Assembly: GCA_023091735.1 (NCBI GenBank)
Contig: JALKBU010000559.1
Span: 1-33,474, forward strand
Length of the DNA: 33,474 nt
Reading direction: 5' to 3'
From: Trichomonas tenax
Lineage: Eukaryota; Parabasalia; Trichomonadida; Trichomonadidae
The position numbers and the translations under genes are program-made. Every line of letters begins with the position of its first letter. Position 1 is the stretch's first letter. Positions 9,390 to 17,811 of the stretch are shown here, one piece after another. A model generated the notes under the pieces. That model was not told the origin of the DNA, did no database searches, and was given only the letters and a program-made list of their open reading frames with translations.

Positions 9390-11339
9390 TTATACAGTGT
9401 ACTGTTCTGCCTTCGAAATGACTTTCTTAGTCTCTAAGCGTCTTGTAACAGGTTTGATTAAATTGTTGCGAATGAAGACTGAATTCACAAGAACTTTCTT
9501 ATAAAGAATGAAACCAACAACGATGCAAAGAATCATCCAGAGCCAGAAGAAACTCTTTGTTTTGGTGCTTTCTGTTTCATTTTCTGATTTCTTTTCGATT
9601 TCTTCATTTTTGAAATTAAAATCTTTTACCATTTCTTCTTCATTTCTTTGACCGCCGATATTCATCATTCTTGGTTTTTGAGTCTGCGGTTTCTTTTGTA
9701 TTGGAATGTATTCATTCATTGTTTTAACAACAGACAATTGATGTCTCGCTCCATAAGTCTTTGATTTATAATTCGGAGAAACAAAGATTTGGCATGATTT
9801 AGGAAGATTGATACCATTTGGTAAAACATTATTTCCGAAATAATAAACAGAAGATATCTGTGTGCACATCAAGAATGCTGAATCAGCGCATGCTGTTAAG
9901 AATGGAGGAAGAATAACTTTCGTTAATTTCGAGCATTGGAAGAATAAATGTGCAGGAATTTGTGTAACATTTGTAAAACCTAAATCCGCTTCAACTAAAT
10001 TCGCGCAATTCTGGAAAGCATTTTGAGAAATGGTCATTAGTGTCATTGGAAGCTGGATGCTTCTGATTGGAGTGTTAGAGAACGCGTGAGCACCGATTTT
10101 TTCAAGTGTTTGAGGAAGTTTAATCGAGTGTAATGAATTCGAGTCCAAAAACAGGTTTTCTGGGAATTCTCTGATATCAGCCTTCGATAAATCGACAATT
10201 TTGAGTGTGTTGATATATGCGAAAGCTCCTTTTCCGAGTTTTCCGATAATTTCGAGATTAAATTCGAGAGATTTCGTGCGCATGAAAGCATATTCTCCGA
10301 TATACTTAAGTTTCTTTGGCGGGAAGAATGAGGACAACATTACACAATCAGCAAACGCTCTTGCTTGAATATAATGACAATTTGAATAAGAAAGATCGAC
10401 AATAGACAATTTCTTGCATCCTTGGAAAGAACCTTCACCAATGACTTCGAGTTTTTCTGTTGGCTTGAAATATGCCATTGAAGTGTTTGCAAATGTTAAT
10501 CTTCCTGTTTCGACAAGATGATCAGGTAAAATAGCGATCTGTAGGTATACACACAACTGGAAGAGCGATGGTGGAAGTGTTAATGTCTTGCAAGACGATA
10601 AATCGATGAATTCGAGATTTCTGCAGTTATAGAAAGCATTTTGATGAATTTCTCTGATAGATGAAGGAAGAGTTATCTTAACTAATCCTGTTGATGCGAA
10701 AGTATTTTTGCCAATAACTTCTAATGTTGTTGAAAAAACAACGTCAGTTAATTCTGAGCAATTTTCGAACATTGACCAGCTCAAATATGTCAAGGAGCTC
10801 GTAGAAAGATCTACTTCGGTCAGTTTTGAGCCAAAGAAAGCTTTAGGACTGACTGAAATAAAATGTGATTGGACATGGATGAAAGTAATGCCGGTTTTAT
10901 AGAAAGCTCCTTCTCCTATTGCACTTATTTGCTTTGAACACAAGATTGTTTCAAGCATTTCACATTCAGCGAAAATATAATTGGGAAGCTCTGTGATTTT
11001 GCACTTAGAAATAGACAAAATCTCGAGCTTTGGCGATTTGTAGAAACAAAAGTCTCCAATTCTTCTCACAGAACTCGGAAAAACGATTTTATTAAATGGA
11101 GAATGCAAAAAAGCGTAAGGAGCGACTTCTACGACTCTATATTCCTTATTTTTGTGTGTGATAGTGTCAGGAAGTGTAAAATTCGTAACAGGATTTAAAT
11201 ATTCGAAAAATGCGTTTCTTTGGCCGTTTCCAATGACAACTTCATTGTCAGCGATGATTTTGGCGCCGACTTTGAACCCTTTGATGTCGACAATCATTAA
11301 ATCACTCAATGAAAAAGACAGATAAAAAGCAAAAAACAT
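9390..11339 (-). CDS. BspA-like (LRR_5) surface protein with C-terminal membrane anchor
   Basis: A 649-residue protein. After a hydrophobic N-terminus (residues 1-14) that could act as a signal, it consists of BspA/TpLRR-type leucine-rich repeats of about 23 residues to about residue 530. The repeats have the typical IGxxAFxxCxxLxxVxLPxxLxxI pattern, for example FKGSKL-like turns, IGKNTFASTGLVKITLPSSI and IGAHAFSNTPIRSIQLP. A charged Lys/Glu-rich linker follows, then one transmembrane helix at about 594-613 (FFWLWMILCIVVGFILY) and a basic cytoplasmic tail of 36 residues. This architecture matches the large trichomonad BspA-like family, implicated in adhesion and surface display. The ligand is unknown. 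A TCACA initiator-like site lies 5 bases before the ATG, and TAAA overlaps the stop. Intact. Confidence 0.88.
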   Translation of the reverse strand: MFFAFYLSFSLSDLMIVDIKGFKVGAKIIADNEVVIGNGQRNAFFEYLNPVTNFTLPDTITHKNKEYRVVEVAPYAFLHSPFNKIVFPSSVRRIGDFCFYKSPKLEILSISKCKITELPNYIFAECEMLETILCSKQISAIGEGAFYKTGITFIHVQSHFISVSPKAFFGSKLTEVDLSTSSLTYLSWSMFENCSELTDVVFSTTLEVIGKNTFASTGLVKITLPSSIREIHQNAFYNCRNLEFIDLSSCKTLTLPPSLFQLCVYLQIAILPDHLVETGRLTFANTSMAYFKPTEKLEVIGEGSFQGCKKLSIVDLSYSNCHYIQARAFADCVMLSSFFPPKKLKYIGEYAFMRTKSLEFNLEIIGKLGKGAFAYINTLKIVDLSKADIREFPENLFLDSNSLHSIKLPQTLEKIGAHAFSNTPIRSIQLPMTLMTISQNAFQNCANLVEADLGFTNVTQIPAHLFFQCSKLTKVILPPFLTACADSAFLMCTQISSVYYFGNNVLPNGINLPKSCQIFVSPNYKSKTYGARHQLSVVKTMNEYIPIQKKPQTQKPRMMNIGGQRNEEEMVKDFNFKNEEIEKKSENETESTKTKSFFWLWMILCIVVGFILYKKVLVNSVFIRNNLIKPVTRRLETKKVISKAEQYTV

Positions 11340-11341
11340 TT

Positions 11342-11346
11342 TGTGA
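11342..11346 (-). promoter_or_regulatory. Initiator-like element, BspA-like gene
   Basis: TCACA on the minus strand, with its A 5 bases before the ATG at 11339. It fits the TCAYW consensus, and the very short leader is normal for trichomonads. Confidence 0.5.
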
Positions 11347-11960
11347 AAATAGCAAAATTTCGAATTTTATGAAAACAATAAATTTTGATTCTATATAGTC
11401 TATTTTCCGATAAATTTTCGTTAAAAATGTCACAAAGCAAATTTTCCAAAATGAAATTAAGCGAAATCAGATTTTGCTTTATGATGCGGACTATGCTTTT
11501 GATGCAGATCATATTGATTAGGTTAATTTTGGTTTTTCAAATCTTTGATCAATTTTTTATTGAAAAAGCCTTATTTTTGAGATGCATATATCTTAGAATT
11601 TGGGGCCTCTATTGAACAAAGCTCAAAATATCCTCTTATTTTATCAATATATTTTGAAAATTTCGAAATATAGCTCAAATCGCTTTGTGCCTTCATGCAA
11701 CCACCAAATTTGAATGTTATTGTTTAAATTCTGAATTATTCTCTAATATCACATATTTATCAACAATTCAACAATATCACTAAATATCAATGAAATTTAG
11801 ATATGTAATGAGAATATTATGGCTATAATTTAGTAGTTCTATATATTCTTTATTATAACAACTCCTAATCACAAAAAATTGGCTTCAGATACAAAGAATT
11901 ATATGTTGATCAAAAAATGGTGGTTTATTTGCCATGTAAATTGTCATGAGTCAGGTGCTG

Positions 11961-11968
11961 TCACTTTT
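11961..11968 (+). promoter_or_regulatory. Initiator-like element, uL23 gene
   Basis: TCACTTTT, with its A at 11963, is 29 bases before the ATG at 11992 and directly follows the TGCCATGTAAA / TGTCATGA motif pair. A weaker TTACATTTT lies closer to the ATG, at 11982. Confidence 0.45.
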
Positions 11969-11991
11969 ATACGGTTTGTCCTTACATTTTG

Positions 11992-12414
11992 ATGTCTGTA
12001 AAAGCCGCCGCTGCCGCTCAAACACTCGCCAAAGGTCAGAAGAAGGAGGTCATAAAGACACGCAATTTCACAAAATTCGGAAAGAAAGCCGCTCAGGTTC
12101 TCCCAAAGCGCCCAGCTTACGAACATAAGGCCGTCCAGCCAGTTTCCCTCAAGCGCAACGACTACAAGATCATCCGTGGCCCAGTCACATCAGACAAATC
12201 CACAGTCAAGATCGAGAATGAGAACACAATGACTTTCTGGGTCGATATCAAGGCTACAAAGACAGAAATCGCTGCTGCCTTCAACCGCCTTTACAAGGTT
12301 AAGCCAATCAAGGTTTGCACTGTTATCACATCAAAGTTTGTTAAGAAGGCTTACATCCGTCTCCCAGCCGACGTCGAAGCTATGAACATCGCTACAGAGA
12401 TTGGCTTCGCATAA
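11992..12414 (+). CDS. 60S ribosomal protein L23a (uL23)
   Basis: A protein of 140 residues from the ATG at 11992. The Lys/Ala-rich N-terminal extension is typical of eukaryotic L23a. The conserved uL23 fold follows, with RNDYKIIRGPVTSDKSTVKIENENTM-type content, then the FWVDIKATKTEIAAAFNRLY helix region and a C-terminal YIRLPADVEAMNIATEIG. It binds 26S/5.8S rRNA near the peptide exit tunnel and helps dock the signal recognition particle (family knowledge). The gene is G+C-rich and strongly codon-biased, as expected for a highly expressed gene, in sharp contrast to the A+T-rich island that starts 500 bases later. The stop codon is part of TAAA, the likely polyadenylation signal. Intact. Confidence 0.97.
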   Translation: MSVKAAAAAQTLAKGQKKEVIKTRNFTKFGKKAAQVLPKRPAYEHKAVQPVSLKRNDYKIIRGPVTSDKSTVKIENENTMTFWVDIKATKTEIAAAFNRLYKVKPIKVCTVITSKFVKKAYIRLPADVEAMNIATEIGFA

Positions 12415-12917
12415 ACTATAAAGACTTTAGATTATTTATTATTCAAATCAAAAATCAAATTCAAAAATTATTTTTATTCTTCACAGAACACAAAATATTA
12501 ACTAAATTCATTATTTACTTCTCCTTTATAGCATATTCTGTGATAAATTTAATATCAAAATCAATATTCAAAATTTTTGAATTTATACTTTCGTTTTTGA
12601 TGCCAATACATTTGGTATAGTAGTATACAGATTGTGATTTTTCGGGGTAATCCAAAATTTGTCCAAACCCAAAAAATCAGCAATCTGAGAATATCCATAA
12701 TTATAATTTTCTCAATATATAAAATAAACAATTTTCCTATAATTTATATCGAAATCCCAATAATTTCTATAATTTGTTATTAAAATGTATTGTTTAATTA
12801 ATAATCTAAATTCTTATTGTTATGATTTATTAATGGTTTCCTATAAATTGATGAAAGTAAAAAAATATTTTTTATATGTTATGAAAAAATTAATATATTT
12901 TTTTTCTCTAATAAATA
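12415..12917. other. Intergenic region at the left edge of the island
   Basis: Very A+T-rich, with no open frame of note. Somewhere here the host sequence gives way to the transposon-like island. I looked for a terminal repeat matching 19003-19360 and found none that was convincing, so the left boundary is undefined. Confidence 0.5.
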
Positions 12918-13109
12918 ATGGAGTCTACTGAACAAGATATTCTTAATTTAACACAGGAACAATTTAATGAAATTTTCATTGGTGGAAATCCTAAAGTAGA
13001 TGATGAAGAAAATGTTAAATATAAATTATATACTATTTATAAAAATCTTATGAAAATTACTGGATGTGCTCATGAAAATATTTCTGGTCTCAAACGTGCT
13101 AAAAAATAA
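12918..13109 (+). CDS. Small unknown protein in the virus-like island
   Basis: A 63-residue open frame beginning at an ATG, the only intact short gene of the island. It is acidic in its first half (ESTEQDILNLTQEQFNEIF) and basic at the C-terminus (GLKRAKK). There is no membrane segment or recognisable motif. Codon use is A+T-rich like the other island genes. It is preceded by TCTAATAAATA rather than the TTAATTTAAAA-type context of its neighbours. Function unknown; real-gene status is moderately likely because it ends in the A+T-rich gap before a convergent gene. Confidence 0.5.
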   Translation: MESTEQDILNLTQEQFNEIFIGGNPKVDDEENVKYKLYTIYKNLMKITGCAHENISGLKRAKK

Positions 13110-13260
13110 AGTTAATACTATCTTAATTAATATCATATTAAAACTTAACGAATGTGATTTGGTGTTACACGCTTGATTTATTCTTGAAATATACAATTAT
13201 AATAAATAACATTAGTATTAATCCCATTTATAAAAAATAAAATATTATTTTTGTATATTT

Positions 13261-13529
13261 TTAACGTTTTAGTTTAGAAACAACCCATGAACCAACATAA
13301 GATATAACATCATTTGTATTTATCACAGATTTTCTATCACCATTATTATTTACACCAAATTCAAATCCAACTTTTGGTAAATTTTCCTTAACTTTATTAC
13401 CGAATTGAGCACCAAATGAACTAGCTACAGGTTTAACAACATTATTTGTTAACCAATTAAACACAGATTTAATTCCACGACCAATTTTCTTAGCAACATC
13501 TTTTATTTTTTCCAAAATCCCGAAGCCAT
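13261..13529 (-). pseudogene. Small basic virus-like protein with a one-base shift near its start
   Basis: An open frame of about 84 residues rich in Lys and Gly, with an amphipathic N-terminal helix (KIKDVAKKIGRGIKSVFNWL) and a Val/Trp-containing C-terminus. The natural ATG appears to be at 13529, in the TTAAAATG context shared by island genes. It is out of frame with the body of the gene by one base, the likely slip being in the six-base homopolymer at 13506-13511. In the frame of the body there is only a TTG at 13515. The size and charge recall small membrane-active or DNA-binding virion proteins of adenovirus-like and Polinton-like elements; this is analogy only. It is divergent from the capsid-like fragment across 60 bases. 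Confidence 0.5.
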
Positions 13530-13589
13530 TTTAATTATAAATAAAATTTGAAATTAATACCATTATTTATGTTTTTTATTTTATTTAAA
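13530..13589. promoter_or_regulatory. Divergent promoter of the left island gene pair
   Basis: Sixty A+T-only-like bases separate two outward-facing ATG codons. Both sides end in an A-run joined to the ATG (TAATTAAAATG and TATTTAAAATG), a context repeated before the other island genes. Confidence 0.4.
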
Positions 13590-14120
13590 ATGAACTCGGC
13601 ATTTAATACAAGACTAAATAATAACAACAATTTACAGGGTAATGTTGCACAATATTTTGAAAATTTAAAATCCCTGGTACAAATTAATGATGGTGCTAGA
13701 AGTTTTCAATTGCGTACAGTTGATTGCCATGACCAATAGGCACCATTTACCGAAGGACAAGAAACAAGAATTGCTATAACACATTCTGATTTTGATATCA
13801 CACAATTGACAGATGGATTTCTTACATTTAATTTTAAGTTAAATCTTCACTTAGATGAACTTTCGACAGACTTTACCGATGAAGAACATTTGTGTAAACT
13901 TTTCGTTGGATTTAAATCAAGTAATCAAATATTTGATCAATTAGAAATAATGTGTAATAACATATCTACAAGATATCAACAAAATGAATGTGTACGTGAA
14001 GGATTTGCTTATAGTATTATCAAACCACATAATGAGAAAAAGACTAAGAAATATACACATTCATTATATGAAAACGTTGAAAATTATTCTGAATCAGGAT
14101 TAATAATAATTGGATCATGA
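13590..14120 (+). pseudogene. N-terminal fragment resembling a Maverick/Polinton major capsid protein
   Basis: From the ATG at 13590 a frame of about 176 codons runs to 14120, interrupted by an in-frame TAG at codon 50 (13737-13739). Beta-rich sequence follows the start, and segments such as FLTFNFKLNLHLDE and LFVGFKSSNQIFDQ, then YQQNECVREGFAY, look like the N-terminal part of a double-jelly-roll capsid protein of the Polinton type. Full-length capsid proteins of this class are several hundred residues, so about two thirds would be missing. The similarity seems to stop near 14085, where the frame runs into the tail of the opposite-strand gene. The assignment rests on pattern memory, not on a search. 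Confidence 0.45.
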
Positions 14121-15383
14121 TTAGATAATGATAATTTAGGTTTAGATGGATTAATGCTTATACTATTATTTTTAGATATATTTAATTTTGGATTATTAGG
14201 TATATTATTATGTATAAGTGTTTCTTTAAGATTTTCAATTGGTTTATCTGAATTAACAATAAATGGATCATTATTAATTACTGTAGATGTATTTGATGGT
14301 ATTTGTTCTATAGGTTTATCATTAGATTTAGATTCAGGTAATCCATCATCATCCATTAATTTTGTTAACGAATTTTCATCACGATGTTCGTTTTCATAAT
14401 CTTCAGTTCGTTTCTCATCGAATTTATCTATAAACGCATATTTAAAATGAGGCCAGGCATTATCTTTGAATAGATTATTATAAAGATCAGCGTATTTATT
14501 ATGAAGAATAGCATAATTATCTTCGTATTTATAATAATTATCAATTAATACACCGTACTTAGTATTCCATACATTTCCATTAATACTAACATTAACTTTT
14601 ATTTTTTTACTTTTAATATTAAATTTATTTTTAATTTCTTGTTTAACTTCATCTGGTACTTCTAAATCATATAAATCTATTTGTTTCATAATTAAGTATT
14701 TGCCGTCTTTTCCTGATATTCTTGTTTTAGCAAAAGCATCACGTTCAATCTCTAATAATTTAATCTTATCTTCATCTGTAGGATTTTCATGATATTTACT
14801 AAATATGGAATATCTATTATCAAGGAATTGAAGATAACCAAAACTTATTTCTTCAGCATCTGCGTCTCCTTTTTTCTCAGATTGTTTATATTTCATCATT
14901 TTAACTAATACTTCATTTAAATCATTTTCTTTCAGATTATCCAACTGCTTCCATAATTCTTTATCTGGTTGAATTAGTATGTGATTTATATATCCTTATC
15001 TTTATACTTTTCATACAATTCAAGAAAAACCTTTTTTCCATGTCCATCACTTGGTTTTAATATCGATTTGATTGATTGTTGTGTATCATTTCTAGTTTCA
15101 TAGTCTTTTTGAGATCATTTTAAAATAGTTTCGGACAAAACCTTGATCAACTCTATAGCTTTCTTGTTAGTGTTTTTATAAACATCAAGATTTTTATTGT
15201 ATGTTTTATTATAATGTTTTAATATCTTTATCGCATCTGTTTCAACATCATCATGATAAATAATATTATTTGCTATTTCTTTTAAGTCATCAATCAATTT
15301 ATTAGTTATATTCAATTTAAGTTTACCTTTATTTTTTGATATCGGTTATAAACCTTAACGTATTTAGAATATATATCAGACAT
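14084..15383 (-). pseudogene. Unknown island protein, broken (about 430 codons)
   Basis: Three open pieces in different frames appear to be one former gene that starts with an ATG at 15383 (MSDIYSKYVKVYN). The frame shifts near 15320, meets an in-frame TGA at 15115-15117, continues to about 14990, shifts again, and ends at 14084. The protein is mainly helical and highly charged. Its C-terminal 90 residues are low-complexity Asn/Pro/Ile repeats (INPSKPKLS, IINPDSE). No known domain is recognised. Its 3' end overlaps the end of the capsid-like fragment, which suggests a rearrangement joined the two. Its minus-strand neighbour upstream ends only 22 bases away. Confidence 0.5.
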
Positions 15384-15404
15384 TTTAATTAATATTAAAT
15401 TGCA

Positions 15405-16192
15405 TTAATGTTTAATCTTTCTTAGATAATTGTATAGATAAATACTTATTACTTTTCTGAATCTTAAATCTATATCATGATTCTTATATTTTTCAATTTT
15501 AGTTTGTATTCTATTATTAGCTTCTCTAACAACTATACCTTTTTCAGCAGTGTTAGTATAACATAGAATACGAATTAATGATATAATTATCTTTCGTATA
15601 GTATCAAAATCAGATATGTTCTTGTTATAACTATTCTTCACTATTTTCCAATTATCTAATACATACTGTTCTTGATCAGTTTCAGTAGATACTTTATTAG
15701 GAATAATCTTATGTTCAACTGGTTCATCATGAAATCCAAGTTCATACAATTTTACAAAACTTGGTGTTCGATGATGATACTTTTGAAAATCATTAGGATC
15801 TTTATAGAATTCACTACCATAAGTTTCTAATACTGATTTTTGTTTATTTATATTTTAAAAAATTTGGCATGGTCTTTTTTGAATTCTTTTGAATATGATT
15901 GTAAATCAGAATCCATTACACGAACGTTTTTATGTTTTTAAGGTTCATTATGAAATTCATTACTACAAGTTTCTGATACAGATTTTGAATTCAGATTATT
16001 ATTATAGAAATCATTATAATAAGCTTGTTCTAATTTTGGTCTCCGATTATGATACTTTTGAAAATCATTAGGATCTTTATGAAATTCGCTACTATAAGTT
16101 TCAGATAATGATTTTTGTTTATTTATATTTTTAAATTTAGCTTTTCCTTTTTTAAATTCTTTAGAATAAGTTTTAAGAACACTATTCGACAT
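15405..16192 (-). pseudogene. Island protein with about seven tandem YxxEF repeats, broken
   Basis: From an ATG at 16192 the frame carries an imperfect repeat of about 18-26 residues: YSKEFKK, YSSEFHK, YYNDFYN, CSNEFHN, YSKEFKK, YGSEFYK and YELGFHD. These are spaced by segments such as DPNDFQKYHNRRP. Units 1-2 and 5-6 are especially alike, showing a block duplication. An in-frame TAA at 15938-15940 (codon 85) and a one-base shift near 15855 break the gene. The non-repeat C-terminus (about 110 residues) is helical and basic, ending YNYLRKIKH. It could equally be two paralogous genes, the second starting at the ATG at 15916, but the shared frame across the stop favours one. Function unknown. 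Confidence 0.5.
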
Positions 16193-16322
16193 AGTTTTAA
16201 CTAATATAAAACATTGGGATATAATCTTTTTCATATATTACTTCTAATACAATACTTATAGGTGATTTGATTTCTATAGGTTTATCAAATTCGTATACTA
16301 ATGTAAATTCTAAGTTATTTAA

Positions 16323-16925
16323 TTAATAAGGTTTTATTTTGATATAGTTTCCAGGTGTTTTACTAATAATAGGTACAAATGGTAAAATGAATTCTTTAAT
16401 GTTATAAATTAAAGATATATATTCTAATTTCTTTTCATTAGTTATTCCAGATATATTAGTTATATTAGATTTTATAAATAAGTTATTATCATAATTAATA
16501 ATTAGACTTGATGGTATTGTTATAATATTATCTTTTGCTAATAATGGTAATGATGAATTATATAATCCTAATATTAATTTAGCTCTATGAGAACATTCTA
16601 ATATATTTATAATATCTCCAGATAATACTAATGTTGTATCATCTTTATAATAAACTTCGATATTTTTGTTAAATACATTTAAATATAAATATTCTGGAAT
16701 TGATATCAAATCTAATGATGTAATTGTTTTAAAATAATAAGTTTTACTACCTTGTGATGTTTATATTTTTATATAATCGCTTTCATCACATAATATTATA
16801 ATTGAATTGAAAGAAACGTTTTTAATACGTATCATAATATTCTCATTATCATATAATGGTATTTCTGTGTTAATATTAATCTTATTGTAATTTACTGGAT
16901 CTGTCGATTTCAAATAGAAATACAT
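16323..16925 (-). pseudogene. Unknown beta-rich island protein with one nonsense codon
   Basis: A 201-codon reading frame from the ATG at 16925, interrupted only by TAA at codon 55 (16761-16763). The sequence is rich in Ile, Asn, Tyr and Ser, with a predicted beta-strand character (for example YLYLNVFNKNIEVYY, TTLVLSGDIINIL), as in small jelly-roll or attachment proteins of virus-like elements. A minor capsid (penton-like) role is possible by position, since it is transcribed divergently from the fibre gene, but no diagnostic motif supports it. Codon use matches the other island genes. Confidence 0.45.
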
Positions 16926-16942
16926 GTTTTATTAATTTTAAA
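16926..16942. promoter_or_regulatory. 17-bp divergent promoter between two island genes
   Basis: Only 17 bases (GTTTTATTAATTTTAAA) separate two outward ATG codons. They contain TTAATTTTAAA, nearly symmetric, and both genes begin directly after it. This argues for an extremely short bidirectional promoter, or for element-specific transcription starts within it. Confidence 0.4.
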
Positions 16943-17811
16943 ATGTCAGTTGCTCCATATTCATATATTAGCAAAAGATCTAAATGTTTAGTATTTGATA
17001 AATACAGATTAAGTTTTGATAATATAAGTTTAATTTTATCTGATGGTAATACATCACGTAGGATTTATATTGATAGAACATTTGATCCAAGACAAACAAT
17101 AGTATACGTACCATTTATATCAAATACTGATATCATATTTAAAGAAAATACAATTGGTGAATCCATTAGAAATTCATTAACTTATATTATTTATTTGATT
17201 AGTTTACTAAATAATAACTTTGAATTTAATGATATAATTAAATTTTAAAAACCTATAGAAATATCTGGTAAAGTAATATCTAATATTTTAAGTGATGAAA
17301 CAAATGTAGATTTATTAACATTAGATTATTTAAATAAACATCATGATGAATTTAAAGGAGATAAAGGTGATACCGGTGAAAAAGGAGATAAGGGTGAAAA
17401 AGGTGATACTGGACCACCAGGACGTGATGGTTTAGATGGTGAAGATGATGCTTCAGCTAAAGGTTGTATATGGGATTTAATATATACTGGATTAACAGCT
17501 GGTTCATTTGCTGCTCTACAATATCAAGTATCACAATTATCAGTATTATTAACTAAGACACAAGGTTTAGATATACATTACGCGAAATTTTAAATGCTAT
17601 ATCTACTGGTGGTGATGTATTTAATAATTTAGCGGCATGGGTTCAAAGAATGGAAGAGTTCACACATACAATTACAGGAAACTTTAATATGTTATCAGAT
17701 ATGTTAGAAGGTACTACATCTAATTTAGAATCGTTTCGTACATTCGTCTCAGAAACAAATGCTATGACTACTAATAATATTAATTGGATATAAGATCTAA
17801 CAGGATAAGTA
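16943..17811 (+). pseudogene. N-terminal half of collagen-like fibre gene, broken
   Basis: The frame from the ATG at 16943 encodes about 100 residues of beta-rich, Ser/Ile/Asn-rich sequence, then an in-frame TAA (17246-17248). It continues into ten consecutive Gly-X-Y triplets (17356-17445; GDKGDTGEKGDKGEKGDTG is the first part), a collagen-like trimer-forming tract. A hydrophobic segment (LIYTGLTAGSFAALQYQ) and a heptad-like region follow. A one-base shift near 17571 and two further in-frame TAA codons (17791-17793, 17806-17808) lead into the open frame at 17812. Everything is collinear, so 16943-19002 was probably one gene of about 687 codons. Collagen-like tracts are common in phage and giant-virus fibres. 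Confidence 0.6.

Larger units (their letters stand above)
11340..11991. other. Divergent intergenic region, BspA-like / uL23
   Basis: No supported gene. The overlapping open frames at 11306-11615 are low-complexity and resemble nothing. Near the ribosomal protein gene, TGCCATGTAAA (11930-11940) and TGTCATGA (11942-11949) form a tandem pair of the recurrent motif, about 50 bases before the uL23 start. Confidence 0.55.

Noticed and set aside
11306..11615. Open frames on both strands between the BspA-like gene and uL23
   Set aside because: Low-complexity, hydrophobic and overlapping each other and the BspA-like start; no supporting motif.
12600..12660. GGTATAGTAGTATAC as a left terminal repeat matching GGTATAG at 19135
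   Set aside because: Similarity is limited to seven or eight A/T-rich bases and does not extend; it is not a terminal inverted repeat.
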